DNA of 64,000 nucleotides from Chitinophaga pinensis (GCA_945902745.1 CAMDNE010000014.1:1-64000); one strand, 5' to 3'; shown: positions 50,356 to 60,690, counted from the stretch's first letter. Numbers and translations: made by a program. The notes: generated by a model from the letters alone, not told the origin.

Positions 50356-51613
50356 AATCATTCTTCCTTTTTTTCTTTTCTGCTGTCAGCTTGCTTACGG
50401 TCAAATAGAGGAAGTTAGAAGAATTACACAAACGCTTTGTTCTCCAGCTTTTCATGGCAGAGGTTATGTCAACAAAGGCGATTCAATTGCAGCTGAATTC
50501 ATTGTTTCAGAATTTAAAAAAATAGGGTTAAAACCACTTAAAAAGTCTCATTTTCAGTCATTTTCGTTGGATGTTAATACATTCCCTGATCAAATGTCGA
50601 TTGAAATGGGCAAAAAATCCCTTATTCCAGGTGTACATTTTTTAGTTGATCCAGGTAGTGCAAGCTTTAATGGTGTTTTAACACCAAAAAGAATTCCTGT
50701 TTCGATTGCACTTGATGAAACCAAGTTGACACAAGAATTGATGGATATACTGAAAGTAGGTAAATACAATTCTGTTGCGTTTGATTTTACTCATCTTTCT
50801 GCCGATACCTTGAAAAAATTGGCTGGATTGACAGAAACAATTGCTGGAATATTGCCTGTGATAGAAGTAATGGATCGAAAATTCACATGGTCTGTAGCGT
50901 CCGAACAATTGAAATTCCCTTTAATTCAAATTCAATCCAACACGTTCAATTTTGATGAAAATCTTGCTGTCGACATCGATGCAAAATTGATTCAAAACTA
51001 CACTTCTCGAAATGTCTTTGGCTATTTACCTGGAAAAAAAAAATGTGGTAAAACGGTAGTTTATTCAGCGCATTATGACCATTTAGGTCGCATGGGAACT
51101 GAAACGTATTTCCCTGGCGGAAACGATAATGCTAGTGGTACAGCAATGTTGATCAGTATGGCGAAATATTTCAAAGAAAACCCTGTTGATTACAACATCT
51201 TGTTCATCGCATTTGCAGGTGAAGAAGCAGGTTTAGTAGGTTCTCACTATTTTGTTGAACATCCACTTATTAAATTGGATAAAATAGAATTCCTTCTCAA
51301 CCTCGATATCATGGGAAGTGGTGAAGAAGGAATCACGGTTGTCAATGCGACACTTTTCGAAAAAGAATTCAAAGAATTGCAGAAAATAAATGAAGAGAAG
51401 CAACTTTTAACGGTGGTCAAAGCACGAGGACCAGCTGCAAATTCAGATCATTATTGGTTTACCCAAAAAGGTGTTCCTGCATTTTTCATTTACACCATGG
51501 GACCCAATAAAAACTACCACGACGTAAATGATACGTATGAGAATTTGAGTTTTGTAGAATACACTGATATCACGAGTTTGTTGTTGGAGTTTACAAAGAG
51601 ATTGGGGAAATAA
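50348..51613 (+). CDS. Secreted M28-family zinc aminopeptidase
   Basis: 421 residues from the ATG at 50348, giving a signal peptide (MFKIILPFFLFCCQLAYGQ). The M28 domain carries SAHYDHLGR (His and Asp zinc ligands), GGNDNASGT (bridging Asp), AFAGEEAGLVGS (catalytic Glu and zinc Glu) and a late YHDVNDTYENL His. A PA-like insert lies at about 100-230. It probably trims peptides in the periplasm or outside the cell. It overlaps the upstream gene by 8 nt. Confidence 0.93.
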   Translation: MFKIILPFFLFCCQLAYGQIEEVRRITQTLCSPAFHGRGYVNKGDSIAAEFIVSEFKKIGLKPLKKSHFQSFSLDVNTFPDQMSIEMGKKSLIPGVHFLVDPGSASFNGVLTPKRIPVSIALDETKLTQELMDILKVGKYNSVAFDFTHLSADTLKKLAGLTETIAGILPVIEVMDRKFTWSVASEQLKFPLIQIQSNTFNFDENLAVDIDAKLIQNYTSRNVFGYLPGKKKCGKTVVYSAHYDHLGRMGTETYFPGGNDNASGTAMLISMAKYFKENPVDYNILFIAFAGEEAGLVGSHYFVEHPLIKLDKIEFLLNLDIMGSGEEGITVVNATLFEKEFKELQKINEEKQLLTVVKARGPAANSDHYWFTQKGVPAFFIYTMGPNKNYHDVNDTYENLSFVEYTDITSLLLEFTKRLGK

Positions 51614-51705
51614 ATTGGATAAAAGATTGCTTTTCCGACAAAAGCAGAATACAAAACTCACAAGTAAACAATTTTCCTTAAATTGGCTTTCTCAACCTGT
51701 ATTTT

Positions 51706-54700
51706 ATGAAATTATCGCTTTTCGTCTTATTTATAGTTAGCTTTTTTACAGTTTTTGCGCAACCTTATGGCGGCGGAGAAAAAGTTAAAGTCAAACAAAA
51801 TTCGACTAAAGCAGCTCAATGTACGCCACCGACAACAACAACTTATCTTGATTTAAATAACGTGCGAGCAATGGTTCACACAGCAGGAAATTTGTGGCAA
51901 GTTCCCAATCAAAATTATTCACAGTACGAGATTCCCAAGAATTCTGGCATTATGGCATTATTTACCGCAGCGCTTTGGTTAGGTGGTACAGATGTAAATA
52001 ATCAATTGAAACTAGCGGCTTTGCGTTATAGAGAAGGTCAGGATTATTGGACAGGGCCGCTTTCAAAAGTTTTTGCAGAAACGACATATGAAAATTGCAG
52101 CAAATACGATAAACATTTTGTTACGACTCAAGATTTGGTGCGTGAATTCAATGCTTGGTTTCAAGCAGGTGTTGATGATGCTGCAAATGGAACAAGTATA
52201 CAAAATGAATTGTTTCCGGGTTACAAAATTCCAAACATCATCAAAGAATGGCCCGCTCATGGTGATATTTCTCAAGGTCAAGATTATTATTTAGCGCCAT
52301 TTTATGACAACAATCAAGATGGAACCTACAATTGGTTAGACGGTGATTACCCTTGGCATGATATTGAAAAGTCAAAAGAATGCAAAGTCGATCGTTCTGT
52401 TTCGCTTTATGGTGATATAAATTATTGGTGGGTCATGAATGACAAAGGAAATATTCATACTGAAACAGGCGCTGATCCAATCGGTATGGAAATTAGAGCA
52501 CAAGCTTTTTCCTTTTCTTCGAATGATGAAATCAATAATATGACATTTTATAATTATGAATTAATAAACCGTGGAACTCAAACACTTTACAACACGTATT
52601 TTGGATTTTTTACTGATGGCGCATTAGGTGATCCGTATGATGATTATGTTGGTTGTGATGTCAGTCGTGGTTTAGGTTATTATTACAATGGCGATAATCT
52701 TGATTCTGACAATTCCGGATACAAAGGATATGGCGCTTCTCCCCCAGCTGTAGGGGTAGATTTTTTTGAAGGGCCCTATCAGGATGATGATGGGATTGAC
52801 AATGCCTATGGAATTGGATACAATCAAGCGTTAAATGGAATTGGATTTGGAGATGGAGTAATTGATAACGAGCGTTTTGGAATGCGCCGATTTTTGTATT
52901 ATTCAAACACCACGAATGGCGCTGACCCAAGTCAAACAGATCCAATTACCGCTTCTGATTATTATAGTTATCTCAGTGGTTTTTGGAAAGATGGTTCTCC
53001 ATTTTACTATGGTGGAAGTGGTCATATTTCGGACAATCAAGCTGATCCAAATATGCCCTGCCAATTTATGTTTCCAGGAGATACAGACCCTTTAGGCTGG
53101 GGGACAAACGGGAATCCTCAAGCTCCATGGACAGAAGTTTCTTCGAATAATGTTCCAAACGACAGACGTTTTGTTGAATCTGCAGGACCTTTTATCCTGA
53201 AACCAGGAGCTGTGAATAATATTACGGTTGGTGTAGTTTGGGCTAGAGCATCAAGCGGAGATCCTTTTGCTTCAGTGCAAAAACTGCAACAAGCTGACGA
53301 TAAAGCTCAAGCATTATTTGAAAACTGCTTTAAAGTATTAGATGGACCACATGCGCCAGAATTGCACATTCAAGAATTAGAAAATGAATTGATTCTGACA
53401 CTTTCAAATGCAAGTAATTCAAATAATTACAAGGAAGAATATGTAGAAAGGGATCCTTTCATTACTACGGTTGATCCAAACGCTGATAAAGAATATCGTT
53501 TTCAAGGTTATCAAATTTTTCAGCTTCAAAGCAAAGATGTTTCATTGTCAGACATCGGTAACCCAGAAAAAGCACGTTTAGTTGCTCAATGCGATATTGA
53601 AGATGGTATTTCAAGAATAATCAATTTTGAATTCGACGAAGATTTATCAGCAAGTATTCCTGTTGAAAGGGTTGATGGTGAAAACAAAGGAATTCGTCAC
53701 AGTTTTAGTGTTAAAACAGATTTGTTTGCCCAAGGGACATCAAAATTGGTGAATTTCAAACGCTACTATTATATGGCAATTTCCTACGCCTATAATAATT
53801 TCAAAGAATACGACCCAAACGACCCTTTAGCATTGGATGGACAGCAAAAAATATATTTACCTTCAAGAAAAGCGGCTTCAGGTGAAGTAAAATCAATTGA
53901 AGCGATTCCACATAATCCATTGCCTGAAGCAGGTGGAACTTTGCATTATCTGGATTACGGACAATCGCCTGAAATTACTCGTCTAGACGGATATGGAAAT
54001 GGAAATCATTCTTTAGAATTAACCGACGCATCTACAAGCAGTATCTTACAAAATGGATTTTTGAATAAATTGGTTTATGCAAGTAATGGTGGTCCTTTAC
54101 AAATTAAAGTTGTTGATCCTTTAAACGTTGCAGATGGCTATTTCGAATGTAAATTCAACGATTACACGAGCTCTTCAAGCAATGGAGCTGATACTTCTAG
54201 TTGGGTGATTTATCGTTATTCTTATGAAAATGGTCCTTTACTGGATTCAATGACGTCAGAATTAACTATTAAAAACAACAATGAACAAATCATTGCCCAA
54301 TGGGGAATTTCCGTGCAGATTCAACAAATAAATTATTCTGGAACAGGTGCTACGTATGAGAGATCTACTGATATGATTGAAGCGACAATTTCTTTCGATG
54401 ACTCGTCAAAACGATGGTTAGATTTTATAGAAGACAACAGTTCCTTTTTTCCAACAAACTGGATTCGTTCAGGAGATTATCTTCCTGGAATAGATCCTGT
54501 ACTTTTACCTTATGATTGCTTACCAAATGGTCCTACTTATTTGAATCCTTGTAACTATAGAGACGAAATAGGAATTGATGATGACCATAAATTTTCGGGC
54601 TTATTAAATGGTGGTATCGCACCGCATAAAGTTGTCGGATATCAAGCGGATTATATGCCCTTAGCTTATTTCAATACAGTAAGCCCAGGTTCATCCAAAA

Positions 54701-55743
54701 ATTTCGCCTCGCTAAGTTTCTTGCCAAGTGTTGATATAGTTCTAACAAACGACAAATCGAAATGGACACGATGTCCAGTTATTGAATTAGGAAGAGATGA
54801 TGCTCTCAATAGTGGCGGTGCAGAACCGGGTGCAATGCGTAAAAGCTTAAGTGTCAACAAAAATGGATTGCCTGATGGAACAGGAACTGGAATGAGTTGG
54901 TTTCCAGGTTATGCAATTGACCTCGAAACAGGGGCTCGTTTGTATATGGCATTCGGAGAAAATTCGTTTTTAGCAATAGACAATGGTGCTGATATGATAT
55001 GGAATCCAACCGATAATCTTGTTAGTTCAGTTGGAACACCTGTAATGGGAGGAATGCACCCCATTTATATATACAATTACAAACAAGCAGAAATAAATAA
55101 TTTCTCCGGTGGTTATGATTTTCCAGCTTATATTCCTTCTCAAGGAGAAAATTTAGCAACGAATGCCGTTTATCAAAAAATGCTTCAAGTTGAAACAAAT
55201 TCCCCTTCGGCTAAAAGAGAGTTATACAGTAGTTTAAGTTGGATAGCTTATCCGTTATTGAAAGGTGGGCAACAATTACTTTCAACAGATGCACATATTC
55301 GTCTACGCGTTAATAAAGAATATAAAAACTATGCTGCTACAGGTATAAACAATGGAATTCCAATGTACTCGTGGAATATGTCTGCTGTTAGAACTACAAC
55401 TAATAGTAATCAAGCATTGATTGATGCTTTGAAGTTGATAAATGTTGTTCCAAATCCATACAACGCCTATTCGGAATATGAAACAGGAAAAGTAGATACC
55501 CGCATAAAAATCACCAATCTTCCTGAAAAATGTTTCATCAGAATTTACAATGTTCAGGGTAAATTAATTAAATCATATGACAAGGATAGCCCTGTAACAT
55601 ATCAAGATTGGAATTTGAATAATCATGCAAATATCGCTGTTTCCTCTGGGGTCTATTTAATATATATTGATGTCCCTGGAATTGGGGAAAGAATATTGAA
55701 GGCATTTGTAACGATGAGGACGGTTGATTTTCAGAATATGTAG
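51706..55743 (+). CDS. Giant secreted protein, T9SS-type C-terminal region
   Basis: A 1345-residue protein with a signal peptide (residues 1-19, ending TVFAQ). The early part (about 35-330) contains a region seen in large Bacteroidota secreted proteins (NNVRAMVHTAGNLWQ, AALWLGGTDVNNQLKLAA). The rest is a long series of beta-rich segments with many Asp/Gly/Asn stretches that may bind calcium (DNNQDGTYNWLDGD). The end (VVPNPYNAYSEYE, GVYLIYIDVPG) resembles a T9SS type A sorting domain with PNPY instead of PNP-[AT]. Function unknown; probably a cell-surface or matrix protein. Confidence 0.85.
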   Translation: MKLSLFVLFIVSFFTVFAQPYGGGEKVKVKQNSTKAAQCTPPTTTTYLDLNNVRAMVHTAGNLWQVPNQNYSQYEIPKNSGIMALFTAALWLGGTDVNNQLKLAALRYREGQDYWTGPLSKVFAETTYENCSKYDKHFVTTQDLVREFNAWFQAGVDDAANGTSIQNELFPGYKIPNIIKEWPAHGDISQGQDYYLAPFYDNNQDGTYNWLDGDYPWHDIEKSKECKVDRSVSLYGDINYWWVMNDKGNIHTETGADPIGMEIRAQAFSFSSNDEINNMTFYNYELINRGTQTLYNTYFGFFTDGALGDPYDDYVGCDVSRGLGYYYNGDNLDSDNSGYKGYGASPPAVGVDFFEGPYQDDDGIDNAYGIGYNQALNGIGFGDGVIDNERFGMRRFLYYSNTTNGADPSQTDPITASDYYSYLSGFWKDGSPFYYGGSGHISDNQADPNMPCQFMFPGDTDPLGWGTNGNPQAPWTEVSSNNVPNDRRFVESAGPFILKPGAVNNITVGVVWARASSGDPFASVQKLQQADDKAQALFENCFKVLDGPHAPELHIQELENELILTLSNASNSNNYKEEYVERDPFITTVDPNADKEYRFQGYQIFQLQSKDVSLSDIGNPEKARLVAQCDIEDGISRIINFEFDEDLSASIPVERVDGENKGIRHSFSVKTDLFAQGTSKLVNFKRYYYMAISYAYNNFKEYDPNDPLALDGQQKIYLPSRKAASGEVKSIEAIPHNPLPEAGGTLHYLDYGQSPEITRLDGYGNGNHSLELTDASTSSILQNGFLNKLVYASNGGPLQIKVVDPLNVADGYFECKFNDYTSSSSNGADTSSWVIYRYSYENGPLLDSMTSELTIKNNNEQIIAQWGISVQIQQINYSGTGATYERSTDMIEATISFDDSSKRWLDFIEDNSSFFPTNWIRSGDYLPGIDPVLLPYDCLPNGPTYLNPCNYRDEIGIDDDHKFSGLLNGGIAPHKVVGYQADYMPLAYFNTVSPGSSKNFASLSFLPSVDIVLTNDKSKWTRCPVIELGRDDALNSGGAEPGAMRKSLSVNKNGLPDGTGTGMSWFPGYAIDLETGARLYMAFGENSFLAIDNGADMIWNPTDNLVSSVGTPVMGGMHPIYIYNYKQAEINNFSGGYDFPAYIPSQGENLATNAVYQKMLQVETNSPSAKRELYSSLSWIAYPLLKGGQQLLSTDAHIRLRVNKEYKNYAATGINNGIPMYSWNMSAVRTTTNSNQALIDALKLINVVPNPYNAYSEYETGKVDTRIKITNLPEKCFIRIYNVQGKLIKSYDKDSPVTYQDWNLNNHANIAVSSGVYLIYIDVPGIGERILKAFVTMRTVDFQNM

Positions 55744-55753
55744 TTAAAAAAGA

Positions 55754-55788
55754 AACAAGGACCCTTCGACAAGCTCAGGGGCCTTGTT
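55754..55788. terminator. Hairpin between convergent genes
   Basis: AACAAGG/CCTTGTT outer stem and CCCT/AGGG inner stem, with loop TCGACAAGCTC. The T run is poor. CTTCGACAAGCTCAGGG words of this type recur in intergenic DNA of many flavobacteria (general impression), so it may be a dispersed element as well as a terminator. Confidence 0.6.
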
Positions 55789-55793
55789 ATTAA

Positions 55794-57347
55794 TTAAAGC
55801 GGTATAGAAATTCTAAACGTTGTACCTACATCCAATTGTGATTCAAGGACAAATACTTTTCCATGGTGGTATTCTTTCACGATTCTTTTCACAAGTGACA
55901 AACCTAATCCCCAGCCACGTTTTTTTGTTGAAAATCCCGGTTGAAAAATCGTTTTAAGTTGTTTCGGATTTATTCCTTTTCCGGAATCTTTGATATCGAT
56001 ATGTGCCCATTCAGGAGTTTTGTGAACTGTTACGATAAGTTTTCCATCTCCCTCCATGGCATCCACTGCATTTTTGCAAATGTTTTCTACCACCCACTCC
56101 ATCAAAGGCGCATTGTGTAAAGCAATAATTGGTTCATCCGAAATAAATTCAAATGTAACTTTTGTAGATATTCTAGCTCTTAAATAATCGAGAACGCTTT
56201 TTACTGTAGCACTTAAATCACCTTCAGTTAATTTTGCACCGGAGCCAATTTTCGAAAAACGATCTGTTACTTTTTCTAAACGATCCAAATCCTTGTGCAT
56301 TTCAATGGTAATCATAGGATCAATATTTTGACCTTCTAACAATTGCGTCCAAGCCATTAAAGACGACAGTGGTGTTCCCAATTGGTGCGCCGTTTCCTTC
56401 GCCATTCCTGCCCAAACTTGATTTTGCTCCGCTTTTCTAAACGTGCTGAAAATGAGATATCCAATCAAAATAAATAAACTGATAATGAAGAATATTATGT
56501 ACGGAAAATACTGTAATTGCTTCAATTCAGGGCTATCGTCAAAATACAAATAGTTCTTTTCACCATTCTTGAAATCGATTAACAACGGTTCATTTTGAAG
56601 CTTTAAATCAGAAATCGTTTTTGGTAAATTAGCTTCCTTCAGTTTTTCCTTATCCAAATTACTTCCTACCACTTTATTTGTAACAGCATCAACCAACAAA
56701 ACTGGGACTAAACCTTCATTGTTAACCAATTCTTGATTAAAAGAATTCACCAATGCGTTCCGATCTTTTTCTAACTCAACAATTTCCTTTGAATCATTGT
56801 AAACATAGGTCATAAAGAGTCCTTCGTATACCTCAATAGTAAAAGATGGATTAATAATTTTCCATTTATCAGATAATACTAAAAGAGAATCCTCAAACAA
56901 TTTTACTAACTCAGAAGATGATAGTTCGGGATGTAAATTTCGAATAGTTGATGTATCAAAATCTATGTTTATATGACTTGATATTTTGTGCTCATCATCG
57001 ATAACAATAACAGGAATATCCTTGTTTTCGTTGATGATTTTCAAAGGAAAAGTAAAATCTGGAATTTGATCTAAAGGTGTTGCTTTTGATAACTCTTTTG
57101 TAGCGTCAATCCAAAGTGTAATTTCTTTGCGTTGCTTTATTCTTAATTGAGCAAACGTTTGATCCGTTAACCGAACCAATTCTAATTTTTTCTTAATCGC
57201 ATCTGCCCATTGAGTAGCTCTTTCACGCTCACGATCTCCAACTTTACTTACAATTTTATTGGAAATAAACAGCGAAGCGCCAATCATGATCAATGCAAAG
57301 ATCAGGAGTACGATTTTCCACTTTTGTTTGTTCGAGTATAAATTCAT
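55794..57347 (-). CDS. Membrane sensor histidine kinase, HisKA type
   Basis: 517 residues from the ATG at 57347. Two transmembrane helices (about 12-33 and 278-302) enclose a periplasmic sensing domain of about 240 residues. The H box is AKETAHQLGTPLSSL, followed by an N box (ENICKNAVDAM), G1 (DSGKGI) and G2 (GWGLGLSLVKRI), so the kinase looks complete. The 'TAHQLGTPLSS' style belongs to a Bacteroidota group of kinases. No response regulator is adjacent; it ends convergent with the giant secreted protein. Confidence 0.92.
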   Translation of the reverse strand: MNLYSNKQKWKIVLLIFALIMIGASLFISNKIVSKVGDRERERATQWADAIKKKLELVRLTDQTFAQLRIKQRKEITLWIDATKELSKATPLDQIPDFTFPLKIINENKDIPVIVIDDEHKISSHINIDFDTSTIRNLHPELSSSELVKLFEDSLLVLSDKWKIINPSFTIEVYEGLFMTYVYNDSKEIVELEKDRNALVNSFNQELVNNEGLVPVLLVDAVTNKVVGSNLDKEKLKEANLPKTISDLKLQNEPLLIDFKNGEKNYLYFDDSPELKQLQYFPYIIFFIISLFILIGYLIFSTFRKAEQNQVWAGMAKETAHQLGTPLSSLMAWTQLLEGQNIDPMITIEMHKDLDRLEKVTDRFSKIGSGAKLTEGDLSATVKSVLDYLRARISTKVTFEFISDEPIIALHNAPLMEWVVENICKNAVDAMEGDGKLIVTVHKTPEWAHIDIKDSGKGINPKQLKTIFQPGFSTKKRGWGLGLSLVKRIVKEYHHGKVFVLESQLDVGTTFRISIPL

Positions 57348-57465
57348 CTTGTTCAGCGCTAAAATAACGAGAATTTGACACAAAGATTGTTTTGCTCAAT
57401 AAATCCTTTGAATTAAAAACAAATGAACAGTTGAAATAAAGTACCTTTGAACTTTAAGCCTTCTT

Positions 57466-57783
57466 ATGAAACAATTTCTTTTAAAACCGCTCCACATCTT
57501 TCTAATCGGTATTTTATTAATTGGAACACCACTTTTTCTGCTGCCAATAAATTTATTTGACGGAGCAATAGTTTACAAATCTGGTATATCAACTATGGTT
57601 GAGCCACGACCTTTGAGTTTGCATTTTGTATCAGGTTTAGAATACGGGAAAAATTTACCGAAAGAAATTGCCGATTATTATTTAACGGCTAAAGGCTACC
57701 TTTTTGCAGCACTATTTATTTTGGGACTTCCTGCATTAATAGCATATAGAATCAAAATTGGGAAACAGAAAAAAAATGCTTAA
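57466..57783 (+). CDS. Small two-helix membrane protein
   Basis: A 105-residue protein with transmembrane helices at about 10-30 and 75-93 and a 45-residue external loop. No family recognised. TACCTTTG (57442-57449) is a good -7 box 16 nt before the ATG. It opens a run of three plus-strand membrane protein genes. Confidence 0.72.
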   Translation: MKQFLLKPLHIFLIGILLIGTPLFLLPINLFDGAIVYKSGISTMVEPRPLSLHFVSGLEYGKNLPKEIADYYLTAKGYLFAALFILGLPALIAYRIKIGKQKKNA

Positions 57784-57863
57784 TTAAAACTAATCTCACT
57801 TTTGTAACCCGTGTTACAGTAGATTAGAAAATCAGCGAGTACATTTGATGAAAATTGATACTT

Positions 57864-58736
57864 ATGAGTTTTTTTGAATCTGTAGTTCATCTTTATAAAA
57901 ATTACGCAAATTATCTTTGGGATACAATCACTCACCCATTTGAGTATGATAATTATTTCTATTATTTGATTTATGTTTCAATTGCTGTTTGGATTCTGGA
58001 AATAGCGCTTCCATGGAGGAAAGAACAAAAAATGTTTCGCAAGGACTTTTGGTTAGATGCATTTTACATGTTTTTCAATTTTTACATCTTCAACCTCATT
58101 CTATTTGCGGCTTTATCCTCTCTCAGTGCTAAATACTTTGGGAATTTTGTAAATATGCTGGGAATTCCTAAATCGGGAATTATTGACCTTTCTGGTCTAT
58201 CCTTATGGATTCAATTTCCAATTTTTTTCTTACTTGCAGATTTTGTTCAGTGGTCCATTCATGTCACTTTACACAAATTTCCTATCCTTTGGAAATTCCA
58301 CAAAGTTCACCATTCCGTAACAGAAATGGGGTTTGCGGCTCATCTACGATATCACTGGATGGAAACCATTATTTACAGAATAGGATTATTTGCCTTCATG
58401 TCCTGGCTATTGAATTTTAAATTGGAATATACGTTCTTTTTGCATGCTTTCACGATATTAATTGGTCATTTAAATCATGCTAATATTGCTTTGGATTATG
58501 GTCCGTTGAAGTATATTCTTAACAATCCGAAAATGCATATTTGGCATCATGCGAAAGAAATACCGAAGGAACATCCTAATGGAATGAACTTTGGGATAAC
58601 GTTAAGTATTTGGGATTATCTCTTTAAAACAAATTATATTCCACATGATGGCCGCGACATTGAACTTGGATTCGACGGGATTGAAAAATATCCTCAAAGT
58701 TTCATTGATTTGCAAGTAGAGCCATTCAAAGAATGA
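57864..58736 (+). CDS. Fatty acid hydroxylase / sterol desaturase family protein
   Basis: 290 residues from the ATG at 57864. Integral membrane di-iron enzyme with about four to five helices and the full set of histidine boxes: HVTLH, HKVHHS, HLNHAN and HIWHHAKE. The family hydroxylates or desaturates lipids such as fatty acids, sterols or carotenoids; the substrate here is unknown. It lies between two small membrane proteins on the same strand. Confidence 0.9.
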   Translation: MSFFESVVHLYKNYANYLWDTITHPFEYDNYFYYLIYVSIAVWILEIALPWRKEQKMFRKDFWLDAFYMFFNFYIFNLILFAALSSLSAKYFGNFVNMLGIPKSGIIDLSGLSLWIQFPIFFLLADFVQWSIHVTLHKFPILWKFHKVHHSVTEMGFAAHLRYHWMETIIYRIGLFAFMSWLLNFKLEYTFFLHAFTILIGHLNHANIALDYGPLKYILNNPKMHIWHHAKEIPKEHPNGMNFGITLSIWDYLFKTNYIPHDGRDIELGFDGIEKYPQSFIDLQVEPFKE

Positions 58737-58785
58737 ATCAATAATAATTCAAATTACACCTAATTTTTAGATTCAAATTCAACTA

Positions 58786-59007
58786 ATGAAAGAAAAAAAT
58801 CTTTTCCAATTTTCTCTTATAGCATCCTTAACACTTGGATTAGCACCCTTTTTTCCACATGCACATATTTGGAAACAATTGATGAATATTTATCACAGTC
58901 GTCCAATGTTAGGTATGGATTGGTTCGATCTTGTTATGCATGGAACTCCCTGGATTTTGTTTATTATCCTAGGAATTAGAAAATTAATTGGAAAAGCGAG
59001 TTGGTAG
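58786..59007 (+). CDS. Small two-helix membrane protein
   Basis: A 73-residue protein with hydrophobic segments at about 8-24 and 47-66, and a His/Met-containing loop (FPHAHIWKQLMNIYHSRPML). It follows the hydroxylase gene by 49 nt. It looks like a real small gene (ATG start, amphipathic loop, family-like appearance in Flavobacteriales), but the function is unknown. Confidence 0.65.
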   Translation: MKEKNLFQFSLIASLTLGLAPFFPHAHIWKQLMNIYHSRPMLGMDWFDLVMHGTPWILFIILGIRKLIGKASW

Positions 59008-59139
59008 TCTCAAAAAAGTTGCTAGTTCAAAAAGTTGCTAATTGCAAGTTCAAAAAGTTGCTAGTTACAAGTTGGGTTGGAATTCAACATCTCGTATTGG
59101 TTCAAAAACTAGCAATTTGTAACTTGCAACTAATAACTA
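59008..59139. repeat. Inverted low-complexity repeat at the 3' end of glyS
   Basis: The left arm repeats AAAAAGTTGCTAGTTACAAG-like words; the right arm carries their complement (ACTAGCAATTTGTAACTTGC). They surround a centre with GGAATTCAACA and TCGTATTGGTTC. One 22-bp block (59094-59115) is exactly repeated at 60826-60847 and 60865-60886. It lies between convergent genes and could act as a terminator. Confidence 0.85.
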
Positions 59140-60678
59140 TCAACCAACCAACAACATTCGCATATTCACTTTCTCATCAATAATTCTATAAAGATCCGAA
59201 ATTGCAACACGATCCTGTAACATGGTGTCACGATCACGGATTGTAACCGTATTATCTTCCATAGTTTGATGATCGATCATAACACAATAGGGCGTTCCAA
59301 TAGCATCTTGACGACGATAACGTTTTCCAGGAGAATCTTTTTCGTCGTATTGACAATTGTAATCAAACTTCAATAGGTTTAAAACTTCCTCTGCCTTTTC
59401 AGGAAGACCATCCTTTTTCGTTAATGGCATTACGGCAACTTTATAAGGAGCTAAAGCTGGTGGCAAACTCAAAACGGAACGTTCAGAACCATCTTCTAAG
59501 GTTTCATTTTTATGAGAAGCACTTAATATTGATAAAAACATTCTGTCCAATCCTACAGAAGTTTCTACAACATAAGGAACATAGTTTTGATTCAATTCAG
59601 GGTCAAAATACTGTAATTTTTTACCTGAAAACTGCTCGTGTTGTTTTAAATCGAAATCTGTTCTCGAGTGAATTCCTTCCAATTCTTTGAATCCCATTGG
59701 GAAGTTGAATTCTATATCAGCAGCAGCATTTGCGTAATGAGCTAATTTTATATGGTCATGAAAACGGTAATTAGCATCTCCTAATCCTAACGCTTTGTGC
59801 CATTTGATTCGAGCTTCTTTCCAGTATTCATACCATTTCATTTCTTCACCTGGACGAACAAAAAATTGCATTTCCATTTGTTCAAATTCACGCATTCTAA
59901 AGATAAACTGACGCGCAACGATTTCATTTCTAAACGCTTTTCCAATCTGTGCAATTCCAAAAGGAATCTTCATACGTCCAGATTTTTGAACGTTTAAGAA
60001 ATTGACGAAAATACCCTGAGCAGTTTCTGGTCGCAAATAAATTGTTGATGCATCTCCTGCCACAGAACCTAATTCTGTAGAAAACATTAAATTGAATTGA
60101 CGAACTTCTGTCCAATTTCTTGAACCTGATATTGGACAAACAATTTCCAAATCAACAATTAAATTATAAAGTCCTTCCAAATCATTGTTTCCCAAAGTAG
60201 CACGCATGCGATCTTCAATCTCATTGATTTTCTCTTTATTTCGTAATACATTTGGATTCGTTGCACGAAATTCTGTTTCATTGAAATCGTCACCAAAACG
60301 TTTTAATCCTTTCTCAACTTCCTTATCAATCTTTTGACGAATTTTTTCAATATGATCTTCAAGTAAAACATCCGCACGGTAACGCTTTTTAGAATCTTTA
60401 TTATCAATCAAAGGATCATTGAATGCATCTACATGTCCAGAAGCTTTCCAAATAGTTGGGTGCATAAAAATTGCTGAATCGATTCCAACAATATTATCAT
60501 TCATTTGCACCATTGATTTCCACCAATATGCTTTTATGTTATTTTTTAATTCAGAACCTAGTTGCCCATAATCATATGTTGCTGCAAGTCCGTCATATAT
60601 TTCTGAAGAAGGGAATACAAATCCGTATTCTTTCGCGTGGGAGATAATTTCCTTTAATTTGTCTTCTTTAATTTCCAT
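59140..60678 (-). CDS. glyS: Glycyl-tRNA synthetase, class II single-chain type
   Basis: A 512-residue enzyme that charges tRNA-Gly. Start FVFPSSEIYDGLAATYDYGQLG is the signature of the dimeric (eukaryote/archaea-like) GlyRS. Class II motif 2 is in FRNEIVARQFIFRMREFEQMEM and motif 3 in VETSVGLDRMFLS. The anticodon-binding domain is at about 410-505. TACATTTG (60690-60683) lies 4 nt before the ATG. It is flanked on both sides by inverted low-complexity repeats. Confidence 0.97.
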   Translation of the reverse strand: MEIKEDKLKEIISHAKEYGFVFPSSEIYDGLAATYDYGQLGSELKNNIKAYWWKSMVQMNDNIVGIDSAIFMHPTIWKASGHVDAFNDPLIDNKDSKKRYRADVLLEDHIEKIRQKIDKEVEKGLKRFGDDFNETEFRATNPNVLRNKEKINEIEDRMRATLGNNDLEGLYNLIVDLEIVCPISGSRNWTEVRQFNLMFSTELGSVAGDASTIYLRPETAQGIFVNFLNVQKSGRMKIPFGIAQIGKAFRNEIVARQFIFRMREFEQMEMQFFVRPGEEMKWYEYWKEARIKWHKALGLGDANYRFHDHIKLAHYANAAADIEFNFPMGFKELEGIHSRTDFDLKQHEQFSGKKLQYFDPELNQNYVPYVVETSVGLDRMFLSILSASHKNETLEDGSERSVLSLPPALAPYKVAVMPLTKKDGLPEKAEEVLNLLKFDYNCQYDEKDSPGKRYRRQDAIGTPYCVMIDHQTMEDNTVTIRDRDTMLQDRVAISDLYRIIDEKVNMRMLLVG

Positions 60679-60690
60679 GGGGCAAATGTA

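Noticed and set aside
59001-59183. 60-codon plus-strand frame rich in KKLLVQKVA repeats
   Set aside because: It is a translation of the low-complexity repeat and runs into the 3' end of glyS.
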